Positions 1 through 9,027 of a DNA stretch of 64,000 nucleotides are shown piece after piece. The DNA lies in contig NZ_JBEJGY010000004.1 of assembly GCF_040253615.1 (NCBI RefSeq), positions 3,348,001-3,412,000 of the forward strand, in the 5' to 3' direction. The notes under the pieces are model-generated. The model saw only the letters and a program-made list of their open reading frames with translations. It was not told the origin of the DNA and made no database searches. The translations under genes and the position numbers were made by a program. Numbering within the stretch: position 1 is the first letter of the stretch; each line of letters opens with the position of its first letter. Origin of the DNA: Streptomyces sp. Edi4. GTDB taxonomy: Bacteria; Actinomycetota; Actinomycetes; Streptomycetales; Streptomycetaceae.

Positions 1-2721
1 CTGGCCGTGGACACCACGGGACGGGCCAGCGCCGTCGTGGTGCGCGGCAGTCTGTACTGGCTCACCCATCGCGACGGGCCCGCGCGCACCATCGCCGACA
101 CCCCCGGCGTACGGGTGCGGCTGCCCGAGATGCTGGGCAGCGGCGGCCAGGTCGCCTACATCACGGACGCGGACGGCGAGGACGCGGTGGAGATCGCCTT
201 CCTGCCGCGCGCCAGCGGCGAGCGCCGCCCGCGCCGCCTCGCGGCGGGGCGCCTCGGCCGGGTGCAGGAGATGGTCTCCGACCCGCAGGGCGAACGCCTG
301 GCGATCGCCTCCAACGACGGCCGGCTCCTGCTCCTCGACGTGGCGGAGGAGGCGGCGGCCGTCGCGGAACCGACCGGCGCGACACGGCTGCGCCGCTATA
401 CGGAGCCGGAGCCGGAGTCGGACCCAGAACCGGGCGGGGCGACGGACGACCGGGGTGGCGCCGCGGACTCCGGCGCGGGCGCGCGAGGGGACGCGCCGGG
501 ATCGAGCGCGGACGCGGGCCGAACGCATGCGGGCCAGGCGGACCCAGGCCAGGACGACGCGGGCTCCGGTGCCGGGGCGGGCTCCGGTGCCGGGGCGGGC
601 TCCGGTGCCGGGGCGGGCTCCGGTGCCGGGGCGGCGGGCAGTCCCCCCGGCTCGGGCGCCGCGGCCGTGCCGCCCGCGTCCGCCACCGTGACCGGCGAGG
701 GCGAGGTGACGGAGCTGATCCGTTCCGTCAACGGACCTGTCCGCGACCTCGCCTTCTCGCCCGACGGGGCGTGGCTGACCTGGTCGCACCCCGGCATCGG
801 ACGCTCCCTGCGGCAGATCAAGATGGCCCGGATCGCGGGCCCCGGCCCGCACACCGTCGTCGACGTCACCAACGGCCGCTTCGAGGACGAGAATCCGGTG
901 TTCACCAGCGACGGCCGCTATCTGGCGTTCCTGTCCTGGCGCGGCTTCGACCCGGTGTACGACGTGCACACCGGTGACCTCTCCTTCCCGCTGGGCTGCC
1001 GCCCCTACCTCGTACCGCTCAACTCGGCGACGCCCTCCCCGTTCGCGCTCTCCCCGGACGGGCGGCCCGCGGCGGGCGGCCTGGACCCGCTGGACGACTC
1101 GGGCGACGCCACCGTGACGGTGGAGATGGAGGGTCTGGAGAGCCGGGTCACGCCGTTCCCGGTGTCCGCGTCGAAGTACTCGGCGCTGCGCCCGGTCGCC
1201 GGAGGCGGTCTGGTGTGGCTGCGCTGGCCCATCTCGGGCGCACTCGGCGAGACCTTCGCCAACCCGGCCGACACCTCTGGCCGCCCCACCCTTGAGCACT
1301 TCAACATCTCCAAGGCCCGCAGGACCGAACTGGTCGACCACCTCGACCACTTCGCGATCAGCGGCGACGCCAGCCGTCTCGTGGTGGTCGACGAGGGCGA
1401 GCTGCGCGCGGTGCCGGCCACCGAGCCGGGCGACAACGACTCGACGGTCTATCTGGACCTGCGGCGCATCCTGCACGAGGTCGATCCGGGGTCGGAGTGG
1501 CGCCAGGCGTTCGACGAGGCGGGCCGCATCATCCGCTCCTACTTCTGGGACCCGAAGATGTGCGGCATCGACTGGCCGGACGTGCTGGACCAGTACCGGC
1601 CGCTGGTGGAACGGGTCGCGTCCCCGGACGAGTTCGGCGATCTGCTGCGCGAGGTGCTGGGCGAGCTCGGCACCTCCCACGCGTACGTCACGGCCGCGCG
1701 GCGCAACGAGGGCCCTCCGCACTACCAGCGGGCCCAGGGTCTGCTCGGCGCCAACCTCGTGTGCCGGGAGGGGAGTTGGGTCGTCCGGCGGATCCTGCCC
1801 GGCGACTCGTCCGACTCCAAGGCGCGCTCACCGCTCGCGGGCGCGGGCATCCGCGAGGGCGCGGTCCTCACCCATGTGGACGGCCGTCCCGTCGATCCGG
1901 TGGCCGGGCCCTATCCCCTGCTCGCGGGCGCGGGCGGCACGACGGTCGAGCTGACCTTCCGTCCGGCGGGCAGCGAGGGCAGGTCGCGCCGGGTCGCGGT
2001 GGTTCCGCTGGTCGACGAGCGGCCCCTGCGCTACCAGGACTGGGTGGCCAAACGCCGTGAGGTGGTACGGGAGTTGAGCGGCGGCAAGTGCGGCTATCTG
2101 CACATCCCCGACATGGGCGGCTCGGGCTGGGCCCAGTTCAACCGCGACCTGCGCCTGGAGGTCAGCCGCCCCGCCCTGATCGTGGACGTACGGGGCAACG
2201 CGGGCGGGCACATCAGCGAGCTGGTGGTGGAGAAGCTGACCCGGCGCATCCTCGGCTGGGACCTGACGCGGGACGCGCAGGCGGTGTCGTACGCCTCCAA
2301 CTCGCCCCGGGGTCCGGTGGTCGCCCTCGCCGACGAGGCGACGTCCTCGGACGGCGACATGATCACGGCGGCGTTCCGGCTCCTGAAACTGGGGCCGGTG
2401 GTGGGCCAGCGCACGTGGGGCGGGGTGGTGGGGATGACGGGCCGCCACACGCTGGGGGACGGCTCCGTCATCACCGTGCCGATGAACGCGGCGTGGTTCG
2501 ACGCGTACGGGTGGTCCGTGGAGAACCACGGGGTGGAGCCGGATCTGGAGATCCTGCGCACCCCGCTGGACTGGGCGGAGGGTCGCCATGCCCAGCTGGA
2601 CGACGCGGTCCAGCTGGCCCTGGACCTCCTGACCACCCGCCCCGCGTCCACCCCACCCGGCTACACCACCACCCCGACCCGCCGCCGCCCCCCACTCCCC
2701 CCAAGACCGTCCCGCCCTTGA
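1..2721 (+). CDS. Tricorn-family protease, 5' end cut by window edge
   Basis: The frame is open from base 1, so at least 907 residues of a longer protein (family about 1,050-1,200) are present. Tricorn is a cytosolic serine protease that degrades peptides downstream of the proteasome. Beta-propeller-type repeats (LAFSPDGAWLTWS, ENPVFTSDGRYLAF) come first. The core follows with GTSHAY, which holds the charge-relay histidine, then a PDZ-like stretch (GAGIREGAVLTHVDG). The protease part has GNAGGH and TSSDGDM, the latter holding the probable nucleophilic serine, and ends with GVEPD. A charged, then Gly/Ala/Ser-rich linker (about residues 130-228 here) interrupts the propeller and contains four perfect 18-bp repeats. 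The protein ends in a Pro/Arg-rich tail. No signal peptide can be judged because the start is missing. Confidence 0.93.
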   Translation: MAVDTTGRASAVVVRGSLYWLTHRDGPARTIADTPGVRVRLPEMLGSGGQVAYITDADGEDAVEIAFLPRASGERRPRRLAAGRLGRVQEMVSDPQGERLAIASNDGRLLLLDVAEEAAAVAEPTGATRLRRYTEPEPESDPEPGGATDDRGGAADSGAGARGDAPGSSADAGRTHAGQADPGQDDAGSGAGAGSGAGAGSGAGAGSGAGAAGSPPGSGAAAVPPASATVTGEGEVTELIRSVNGPVRDLAFSPDGAWLTWSHPGIGRSLRQIKMARIAGPGPHTVVDVTNGRFEDENPVFTSDGRYLAFLSWRGFDPVYDVHTGDLSFPLGCRPYLVPLNSATPSPFALSPDGRPAAGGLDPLDDSGDATVTVEMEGLESRVTPFPVSASKYSALRPVAGGGLVWLRWPISGALGETFANPADTSGRPTLEHFNISKARRTELVDHLDHFAISGDASRLVVVDEGELRAVPATEPGDNDSTVYLDLRRILHEVDPGSEWRQAFDEAGRIIRSYFWDPKMCGIDWPDVLDQYRPLVERVASPDEFGDLLREVLGELGTSHAYVTAARRNEGPPHYQRAQGLLGANLVCREGSWVVRRILPGDSSDSKARSPLAGAGIREGAVLTHVDGRPVDPVAGPYPLLAGAGGTTVELTFRPAGSEGRSRRVAVVPLVDERPLRYQDWVAKRREVVRELSGGKCGYLHIPDMGGSGWAQFNRDLRLEVSRPALIVDVRGNAGGHISELVVEKLTRRILGWDLTRDAQAVSYASNSPRGPVVALADEATSSDGDMITAAFRLLKLGPVVGQRTWGGVVGMTGRHTLGDGSVITVPMNAAWFDAYGWSVENHGVEPDLEILRTPLDWAEGRHAQLDDAVQLALDLLTTRPASTPPGYTTTPTRRRPPLPPRPSRP
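562..633 (+). repeat. Four perfect 18-bp coding repeats in tricorn linker
   Basis: The unit GGCTCCGGTGCCGGGGCG occurs four times head to tail and encodes Gly-Ser-Gly-Ala-Gly-Ala repeats in a flexible linker. The length is a multiple of three, so copy-number change would keep the frame. Confidence 0.9.
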
Positions 2722-2730
2722 CCCGGCGAC

Positions 2731-3062
2731 CCGTGCGTGGCTGATCGCGCAGTTCCCCGCGCCCCTAACTACTTGGCGCTGGCCCACACCGGCACCCTCA
2801 GCCCGTCCGGCGATTGAGGACGAGCGCCTTCAGCGCGAACGGGGTCTGGGGCGGAGCCCCAGGGACCCCTGCTGCGGACCGTGCGTGGCTGATCGCGCAG
2901 TTCCCCGCGCCCCTAACTACTTGGCGCTGGCCCACACCGGCACCCTCAGCCCGTCCGGCGATTGAGGACGAGCGCCTTCAGCGCGAACGGGGTCTGGGGC
3001 GGAGCCCCAGGGACCCCTGCTGCGGACCGTGCTGGGCTGAGCGCGCAGTTCCCCGCGCCCCT
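2731..3062. repeat. Tandem pair of 148-bp structured intergenic repeats plus a partial third
   Basis: Units 2731-2878 and 2879-3026 look identical, and a third copy is cut off after 3062. Each unit holds GCGCAGTTCCCCGCGCCCC, then CAGCCCGTCCGGCG. Two small hairpins follow: GCGC-CTTCA-GCGC (2824-2836) and CTGGGGC-GGA-GCCCCAG (2846-2862). The block lies between the 3' ends of the tricorn and short-chain dehydrogenase genes and fills most of this 400-bp gap. A diverged second pair lies at 37652-37985. No convincing gene is seen here, and the open frame across it reads through the repeat. Confidence 0.85.
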
Positions 3063-3122
3063 GGCAGGGTCGGGCCAACCCCGCGCCGCTTGGCGGGGTC
3101 GAAGGGGGCCCGCACCCCATCG

Positions 3123-3998
3123 CTAAACCTGCCCGCGGCGCTCGTCCGCCGCACCCCCCGCCCCGACCAACCCCCGCCCCACCGACCCCAGCCTCGGCTC
3201 GAAGCGCCGCATCTCCCGCGCCCCCACGGCCCCGATCACCCCGGGCAGATATCCACGCACGGACTGCATCCCCCGCAGCCACCACTGCGCGTACACATGC
3301 GAGGACCGCCGCTCGATCCCGGCGACGATGCGATCGACGGCCGGCCCGAGCGGATACGTCCGGTTCGACGGCCACGGCAGCCGCGAGCGCAGCTCACGCA
3401 TCACGTCGTCCTGGTCCGCCCCGCGCACCATGTCGGTGTCGGTCCACGACAGGTACCCGACCCCCACCCGCACCCCCTTGTAGCCGACCTCCGCCCGCAG
3501 GCTGTGCGCGAACGCCTCGACCCCGGACTTCGACGCGCAGTACGCCGTCATCATCGGCGCCGGCGTGATCGCCGCGAGCGAGGCGATCTGGAGGAAGTAG
3601 CCGCGCGACTCCATCAGGACGGGCAGGAAGGCCCGCGCGGTGACCGCCCCTCCGATGAGGTTGACCTCGATGACCCGGCGCCACGCGTCGGGGTCGGAGT
3701 CGACGAACGGCCCCCCGGAGGCGACCCCCGCGTTGGCGACGACGATGTCCACCTTGCCGAACCGCTGCTTGACCTCGGCCGCGACCCGCGCCATCGCCTC
3801 GTGGTCGGTGACGTCCGCGTACCAGGACTCCGCGTCGGTGCCGAGCCGCGCCGCGACCCGCTTCAGCTCATCGGGTTCGAGCCCGACAAGCGCGACCCTC
3901 GCCCCGCGCGCGGACAACTTGCGCGCGAGGAGTTCGCCGACCCCCCGGGCCGCGCCCGTGACGACGGCGACCTGCCCTTCCAGTACGGCCCTGCTCAT
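3123..3998 (-). CDS. Short-chain dehydrogenase/reductase (SDR)
   Basis: A 291-residue cytosolic NAD(P)-dependent oxidoreductase. The classical SDR motifs are present: TGAARGVG at 14-21 (cofactor binding), NAG at 89-91, and a catalytic set N113, S140, Y153 and K157 (YCASK). The ATG overlaps the stop of the upstream hydrolase gene as ATGA, so the two are translationally coupled. As third gene after a Baeyer-Villiger-type monooxygenase and a hydrolase, it plausibly oxidises or reduces an alcohol/ketone in the same pathway. The substrate cannot be read from sequence. The same frame stays open far upstream, but that part is a shadow of the hydrolase gene. Confidence 0.92.
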   Translation of the reverse strand: MSRAVLEGQVAVVTGAARGVGELLARKLSARGARVALVGLEPDELKRVAARLGTDAESWYADVTDHEAMARVAAEVKQRFGKVDIVVANAGVASGGPFVDSDPDAWRRVIEVNLIGGAVTARAFLPVLMESRGYFLQIASLAAITPAPMMTAYCASKSGVEAFAHSLRAEVGYKGVRVGVGYLSWTDTDMVRGADQDDVMRELRSRLPWPSNRTYPLGPAVDRIVAGIERRSSHVYAQWWLRGMQSVRGYLPGVIGAVGAREMRRFEPRLGSVGRGLVGAGGAADERRGQV

Positions 3999-4957
3999 AC
4001 GGCACTCTCCTCGGCGTCGACGGCGGCGAACGAACCCGGGGCGGCCGGCGCGGCCAGATGCGCGGCCACCAGCGCGCGGATCTTCCCGGTGATGAACTCG
4101 GACGCCTCGATGGGCGTCATGTGCCCGACGCCGGTGAGCACGTCGAGCGAGCGGCAGTCGGGCAGCGCGTCCGCGATCCGCCGCGCGTGCACGGGCGGCG
4201 TGAGCCGGTCCACCTCGCCCACCACCACGGCCGTGGGCACCGCCAACTCCCGCACGGACGCGCTCACTTCGAGCTCGGCCAGCACCTGGGACCAGGCCTG
4301 ACGCACCCCGCGCGGGCAGGCGTGCACGATCCTGGCGCACGCCTCGACCTTGTCCGGGGCCGCGCCCGGCCCCATCGTGGCGTATCGCAGGACCTTCTTG
4401 GCGAGCGGTGTGACCGGCCCGAGCGGCGCGCCGGAGGAAAGGACGCGCCCGGTCAGCGCGGTCCGCAGCCGCCCGGCGCGCAGGGGCACCACCCGCGACT
4501 CGGCCACCAGACGCGAGGCGCCGGTGCTGCACAGCAGGACGGCGGCGGCGTGCTCGCGCGGGCCCGGGCGCCCGGCGGCGGCCATGAGCGTCATGCCGCC
4601 CATGGAGTGCCCGGCGAGCACCGCACGCTCGCCGGGTGCGAGCGCCGCGTCGAGCACCGCTTCGAGGTCGTCGGCGAGCGCGTCGGCGGAGCAGACCTCG
4701 GCGGCGGCGGTCCGCCCGTGCCCGCGCTGGTCGTAGGCGATGACCCGGCACTCGCCGGCCAGCGCGCGGATCTGCGCCGCCCAGAACGCCGTCGAACACG
4801 TCCAGCCGTGCGCGAGGACGACGGCGGGCGCGCCGGCGGGCCCGTGCACCTCGACGTGGAGCGGGGTGCCGTCGGCGGAGTGTGCGGTCAGGACGCGGTC
4901 GGGCAGGGGCGGGGCGTACACCCCGCGCCGGACGGCCCCGGCGCCGGCCCGGCTCAC
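3995..4957 (-). CDS. Alpha/beta-fold hydrolase (esterase-like)
   Basis: 320 residues. An oxyanion-hole HGW lies at 50-52 and a nucleophile elbow GHSMGG at 116-121 (S118). A late acid (GEVDRLTPP) and a histidine in GVGHMTP complete the triad. No signal peptide, so probably cytosolic. It is the middle gene of an operon coupled by ATGA overlaps to the monooxygenase upstream and the SDR downstream. A Baeyer-Villiger enzyme makes an ester that an esterase of this type could cleave; this is inference from order. The arrangement recalls mymA-lipR-Rv3085 of Mycobacterium tuberculosis. Confidence 0.9.
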   Translation of the reverse strand: MSRAGAGAVRRGVYAPPLPDRVLTAHSADGTPLHVEVHGPAGAPAVVLAHGWTCSTAFWAAQIRALAGECRVIAYDQRGHGRTAAAEVCSADALADDLEAVLDAALAPGERAVLAGHSMGGMTLMAAAGRPGPREHAAAVLLCSTGASRLVAESRVVPLRAGRLRTALTGRVLSSGAPLGPVTPLAKKVLRYATMGPGAAPDKVEACARIVHACPRGVRQAWSQVLAELEVSASVRELAVPTAVVVGEVDRLTPPVHARRIADALPDCRSLDVLTGVGHMTPIEASEFITGKIRALVAAHLAAPAAPGSFAAVDAEESAV

Positions 4958-6573
4958 GCGGACACCGCCGTCGCGCCTGCGACGCCGGCCCCCGAGGCCC
5001 CCGAGGATTCAGCCCCGGCCCCGGTTTCCGTCCCGGCGGCCCGGGCCCGTACGACCTCGTACTCGCCCAGATCGACCTCACGCGTCGCGCGGCGGAACTC
5101 ACTGGTGGTGCCCGGCCAGACGGTGGTGTTGCGGCCGGCCGCGTCGAGGTACCAGCTGGTGCAGCCGCCGGTGTTCCACACGGTGCGCTTCATGCGCTCC
5201 TGCACCCGCCGGTTCCAGGCGCCGACGGCGGAGGGGCGCGGGGTGAGCGCGGCCCGCCCGCCCAGCACGTTCAGCTGCCTCAAGTAGTCGGCCATATAGG
5301 CGAGTTGGGACTCGATCATGAGGATCATGGAGGAGTTCCCGAGGCCGGTGTTGGGCCCGATGATGGTCATCCAGTTGGGGAACCCGGCCGCCGTCGCGCC
5401 GCGCAGCGACTGCATGCCGTCCTTCCACGACTCGGCGAGCGTGTGCCCCTCGGCGCCCACGACGCGGTCCGCGATCGGCATGTCGGTGACGTGGAACCCG
5501 GTGCCGAAGATGATCGCGTCGACCTCGCTCTCGGTGCCGTCGGCCGCCACCAGGGTGGAGCCGCGCACCTCGGCGAGCCCGGAGGCGACCACGTCCACGT
5601 TGTGCCGGGCGAGCGCCGGGTAGTACGAGCTGGAGAGCAGGATCCGCTTGCAGCCGATGCGGTAGTCGGGCGTCAGCTTGGCGCGCAGGGCCGGGTCCTT
5701 GATGGCGCGCGCCATGTTCCCCTTGGCTATGGACTCGACGAGCCCGAGTTCGTTGGGCCGCTTGGTGAACGCGCTGACCTGCAACTCCCGTATGCCCCAG
5801 AGGAGTCCGCGCCGCGCGGCGCCGGTGAGGGGCAGCCGGCGGTGCAGCCAGCGTTCGGCGCCGCTGATCGCGCGGTCCATGCGCGGCATGACCCACGGCG
5901 GCGTCCGCTGGAAGAGGGTGAGGCGCGCGACCTCGGGCTGGATGGCGGGCACGATCTGGATGGCCGAGGCACCCGTACCGACCATGGCGACGCGCTTGCC
6001 GCGCAGGTCGTAGTCGTGGTCCCAGCGCGCGGAGTGGAACACCTTGCCGGGGAAAGTGCCGAGCCCGGGTATCTCCGGCATCTTGGGGTCGGAGAGCGGC
6101 CCGGTGGCGGAGACGACGACGTCGGCGGTGAGCGAGGCGCCGCCCGCGATCTCGATCTCCCACCACAGCCGTTCGGCGTCCCAGCGCATCATCGTCACCT
6201 CGTGGTCGAGGCGGATGTGCGGGCGCAGCCCGAAGGTGTCGGCGACGTGCTCCAGGTAGGCGCGGATGTGCCGCTGGCCCGAGAAGGTGCGGGGCCAGTC
6301 GGGGTTGGGCGCGAAGGAGAAGGAGTAGAGGTGCGAGGGTACGTCGCAGGCGCACCCGGGGTAGCTGTTGTCGCGCCAGGTGCCGCCGACGGATCCGGCC
6401 CGCTCCAGGACGACGAAGTCGGTGATCCCCTCGCGCCGCAGCCGGACCGCCGCGCCGAGCCCGCCGAACCCCGACCCGACCACCGCGACCCGCACGTGCT
6501 CGCGCCGGTCCCCGCGCCCGGCCGCCCGCCCGGGTGCGGCCTCATGTCCGTGCTCGTCCTCGTGCTGGGCCAT
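4954..6573 (-). CDS. Flavin-dependent monooxygenase, Baeyer-Villiger type
   Basis: 539 residues from the ATG at 6573, chosen because GGAGG lies 7 nt upstream. An in-frame start 17 codons earlier lacks such a site. An FAD-binding GSGFGG is at 33-38. The type I Baeyer-Villiger fingerprint FxGxxxHxxxWD is at about 174-185, and a second Rossmann motif (GTGASAIQ) follows. The enzyme would insert oxygen into a ketone using FAD and NADPH. Its order with hydrolase and SDR genes, all overlapping by ATGA, indicates a single oxidative pathway. A MerR-family gene diverges from it and a palindrome lies in its promoter region. Confidence 0.92.
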   Translation of the reverse strand: MAQHEDEHGHEAAPGRAAGRGDRREHVRVAVVGSGFGGLGAAVRLRREGITDFVVLERAGSVGGTWRDNSYPGCACDVPSHLYSFSFAPNPDWPRTFSGQRHIRAYLEHVADTFGLRPHIRLDHEVTMMRWDAERLWWEIEIAGGASLTADVVVSATGPLSDPKMPEIPGLGTFPGKVFHSARWDHDYDLRGKRVAMVGTGASAIQIVPAIQPEVARLTLFQRTPPWVMPRMDRAISGAERWLHRRLPLTGAARRGLLWGIRELQVSAFTKRPNELGLVESIAKGNMARAIKDPALRAKLTPDYRIGCKRILLSSSYYPALARHNVDVVASGLAEVRGSTLVAADGTESEVDAIIFGTGFHVTDMPIADRVVGAEGHTLAESWKDGMQSLRGATAAGFPNWMTIIGPNTGLGNSSMILMIESQLAYMADYLRQLNVLGGRAALTPRPSAVGAWNRRVQERMKRTVWNTGGCTSWYLDAAGRNTTVWPGTTSEFRRATREVDLGEYEVVRARAAGTETGAGAESSGASGAGVAGATAVSA

Positions 6574-6605
6574 GCCACTGCCTCCACGATCGGTTCCCTC
6601 AATAC

Positions 6606-6623
6606 TGCCAGCAATCACTGGCA
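6606..6623. promoter_or_regulatory. Candidate operator, TGCCAG-N6-CTGGCA
   Basis: Perfect 6-bp inverted repeat about 33 bp upstream of the monooxygenase ATG, in the divergent region shared with the MerR gene. Its position suits an operator of the monooxygenase operon. The binding protein is not known; the adjacent MerR protein is the obvious candidate. Confidence 0.45.
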
Positions 6624-6783
6624 CTGTTGGGAGAGTAGAGCAGACACATACCGAGCGGTAGGGGGGCGGCCGCGAAAGTTACCGGGGGTACGTACGGGTG
6701 GGCGTCCCGGCCCACGAGGCGGGCCGGGATGCCGGAACTTGGGGGCGGTCGGCGGCGTACGCCCAGCGCATAGGCTGAGCCGC

Positions 6784-7512
6784 GTGGCAGACGACCAGGC
6801 GCGTAAGGGCACCCACAGCACGCACAGCGGGCGCGACAGCGGGGCGGCGGGACGGGACGGCGTCCACGGCACCCGCGAGTACCGCATGTCGGAGCTGGCC
6901 CGGGAAGCCGGCATCACCGAACGCACCCTGCGCTTCTACCGCGAGCGCGGCCTGATCCCGCCACCCCGCCGCGAGGGCCGGATCGCCTGGTACGACGACC
7001 ACCACCTGGCGCGCCTGCGGACCATCACCGCACTCCTGGAACGCGGCCACACCCTCTCCGGCATCGCCGACCTGACCTCGGCGTTCGAGTCGGGCCGCAA
7101 CGCGGGCGAAGCGCTCGGCCTGGTCGAACCCACCGAGGAGACCCCGGTGCGCCTGACGCCGGAAGCGCTGGCGGACCACTTCGCGGGCCAGGTCACCCCG
7201 GAGAACCTGGCGGCCGCGCTCGACCTCGGCTACCTCGCGGTGTCGGGCGAGGAGATCGTCCACATCAGCCGCCGCCTGCTGGACGTCTCGGCGTCCCTGG
7301 TGCGCGAGGGCGTACCGCTGGCCGCGGTCCTGGCGGCGGGCCGCGAGGTCCGTGAGCACGCGGACGCGCTGGCCGCGCTGTTCACCGACCTCCTGCGCAC
7401 CCACGCGTCACCGCAGGACACGGAGCGGCTGCGCCCGCTGGCGAAGGCGGTGGTGGACGCGGAACTGTCCTTGGCGCTGGACCGGCGGCTGTCGGGAGAG
7501 CGGGAGGAGTAG
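6784..7512 (+). CDS. MerR-family transcriptional regulator
   Basis: 242 residues from the GTG at 6784. The first 34 residues are low complexity. The winged-helix MerR domain begins at MSELAREAGITERTLRFYRERGLIPPP and continues with the RIAWYDDHHLARL wing. The C-terminal half is helical and has no obvious metal-binding cysteines, so an organic or lipid-like effector is more likely than a metal. TAGGCT ends 7 nt before the GTG and no Shine-Dalgarno is present, suggesting a leaderless mRNA. An internal ATG at 6886 is an alternative start. It probably controls the divergent monooxygenase operon. Confidence 0.85.
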   Translation: MADDQARKGTHSTHSGRDSGAAGRDGVHGTREYRMSELAREAGITERTLRFYRERGLIPPPRREGRIAWYDDHHLARLRTITALLERGHTLSGIADLTSAFESGRNAGEALGLVEPTEETPVRLTPEALADHFAGQVTPENLAAALDLGYLAVSGEEIVHISRRLLDVSASLVREGVPLAAVLAAGREVREHADALAALFTDLLRTHASPQDTERLRPLAKAVVDAELSLALDRRLSGEREE

Positions 7513-7560
7513 GGGCGCGGAGGTGACGCGGCGCGGGGGCCGAGGTGCCGGGGGGCCGGG

Positions 7561-7586
7561 GCGCGGGGGCCGGATGGCGCTTTTTT
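7561..7586 (+). terminator. Possible weak terminator after the MerR gene
   Basis: A short GCGC...GCGC stem in very G-rich sequence is followed by six Ts (7581-7586). It lies between the convergent MerR and exonuclease III genes. Confidence 0.3.
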
Positions 7587-7614
7587 GGGTGCCCGCCCCC
7601 GGGTTGAGCCGGGC

Positions 7615-8418
7615 CTACAGGTCGTACACCACCGTCACCGGCGCGTGGTCGCTCCACCGCTCCCCGTGCGTCGCCACCCGTTCGACGTACGCCTTGACCG
7701 CGCGTTCGGCGAGCCCGGCCGTGGCGACCTGGTAGTCGATGCGCCAGCCCGTGTCGTTGTCGAAGGCGCGCCCCCGGTAGGACCACCACGAGTACGGGCC
7801 CTCGACGCCGGGGTGCAGAGCGCGCACGACATCGACGTACCCGCCGTCGGTGGCGTCGAAGACCCGGGTCATCCACTCCCGCTCCTCGGGCAGGAAGCCG
7901 GAGTTCTTCTTGTTGCCCTTCCAGTTCTTGAGGTCGGCCTCCTGGTGGGCGATGTTCCAGTCCCCGCAGACGACGACCTCACGCCCGTCGGCGGCGGCCC
8001 GCACCCGCAGTTCCTTGAGGTATGCGATGAACTCGGCCATGAAGCGGACCTTCTCGTCCTGCCGCTCGGTGCCGACCTCGCCGGAGGGCAGATAGAGGGA
8101 GGCCACGGTCACGCCGGGCAGGTCCGCCTCGACGTACCGTCCACTGCCGTCGAACTCCGCGCTCCCGAACCCCGTACGGACCCGGTCGGGCTCGCGCCGG
8201 GTGAGCAGCGACACACCGGCGCGGCCCTTGGCGGCGGCGGGGGCGTGCACGGCGAACCAGCCCTCGGGCGCCCCGGCCTCGGCGGGCAGCTGGTGGGGCT
8301 CGGCCCGCACTTCTTGCAGGCAGACGACGTCGGCCTCGCTGCCCCTGAGCCATTCCACGAAGCCCTTCTTGGCGGCGGCCCGGAGCCCGTTTACATTCAC
8401 AGAGGTAACAGTGAGCAT
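7615..8418 (-). CDS. xthA: Exodeoxyribonuclease III
   Basis: 267 residues, the usual length. An endonuclease/exonuclease/phosphatase-fold enzyme that cuts at abasic sites and degrades 3' ends during base-excision repair. Visible metal and catalytic motifs are NVNG near the start, LQE (residues 34-36), GDWN, and the terminal SDHAPV. TAGGGT ends 6 nt before the ATG (8425-8430 on the minus strand), consistent with a leaderless transcript. It is convergent with the MerR gene and divergent from the GNAT gene. Confidence 0.95.
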   Translation of the reverse strand: MLTVTSVNVNGLRAAAKKGFVEWLRGSEADVVCLQEVRAEPHQLPAEAGAPEGWFAVHAPAAAKGRAGVSLLTRREPDRVRTGFGSAEFDGSGRYVEADLPGVTVASLYLPSGEVGTERQDEKVRFMAEFIAYLKELRVRAAADGREVVVCGDWNIAHQEADLKNWKGNKKNSGFLPEEREWMTRVFDATDGGYVDVVRALHPGVEGPYSWWSYRGRAFDNDTGWRIDYQVATAGLAERAVKAYVERVATHGERWSDHAPVTVVYDL

Positions 8419-8477
8419 CCCGGCACCCTACCGACCCGCGGGACCCACCCCGCCCGCATAGAAGTACGATCTAGCGC

Positions 8478-8963
8478 ATGAATATCCGCCGCCTCTCGTA
8501 CGATCACCCCGACGCGCTGAAGCTCAACGACCAGGTGCAGCTCGAATACATCGAGCGGTACGGGGACGGCGGCGACGCCACGTTCCTTGAGCCCACGATG
8601 TTCCTGCCGCCGCGCGGCCTGTACTTGATCGCATACGACGCCGAGGACCGCCCGGTGGCGACCGGCGGCTGGCGCGGCCAGGAGGCGAACGAGGAGAACT
8701 ACCGCGACGGCGACGCGGAGCTGAAGCGGATGTACGTCATCCCCGAGGCCCGTGGCCAAGGCCTGGCCCGCCGCATCCTGGCCACCCTGGAAGCCGACGC
8801 CCGCGCGGCCGGCCGCACCCGCATGGTCCTGGAAACCGGCGACAAGCAGCCGGAGGCGATAGCCCTGTACATGTCGACGGGCTACGAACCGTGCGAAAAG
8901 TTCGGCCACTACCGCACCTACGAATCCAGCCGCTGCTTCGCGAAGCCGCTGCGCAATCCCTGA
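8478..8963 (+). CDS. GNAT-family N-acetyltransferase
   Basis: 161 residues. The acetyl-CoA binding segment is visible as LKRMYVIPEARGQGLARRIL, with the R-x-x-G-x-G/A signature, and the C-terminal GYEPCEKFGHY is the typical last strand region. The acceptor is unknown. TACGAT (8465-8470) ends 7 nt before the ATG and no ribosome binding site is seen, so the transcript may be leaderless. Divergent from exonuclease III with a 59-bp promoter gap. Confidence 0.9.
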   Translation: MNIRRLSYDHPDALKLNDQVQLEYIERYGDGGDATFLEPTMFLPPRGLYLIAYDAEDRPVATGGWRGQEANEENYRDGDAELKRMYVIPEARGQGLARRILATLEADARAAGRTRMVLETGDKQPEAIALYMSTGYEPCEKFGHYRTYESSRCFAKPLRNP

Positions 8964-9027
8964 CCCGCCCCAGGCACTGCCCGTCGGACGTACCGCGGTG
9001 TTGCCGTCGCAACCGCCGTCAGGCGGT

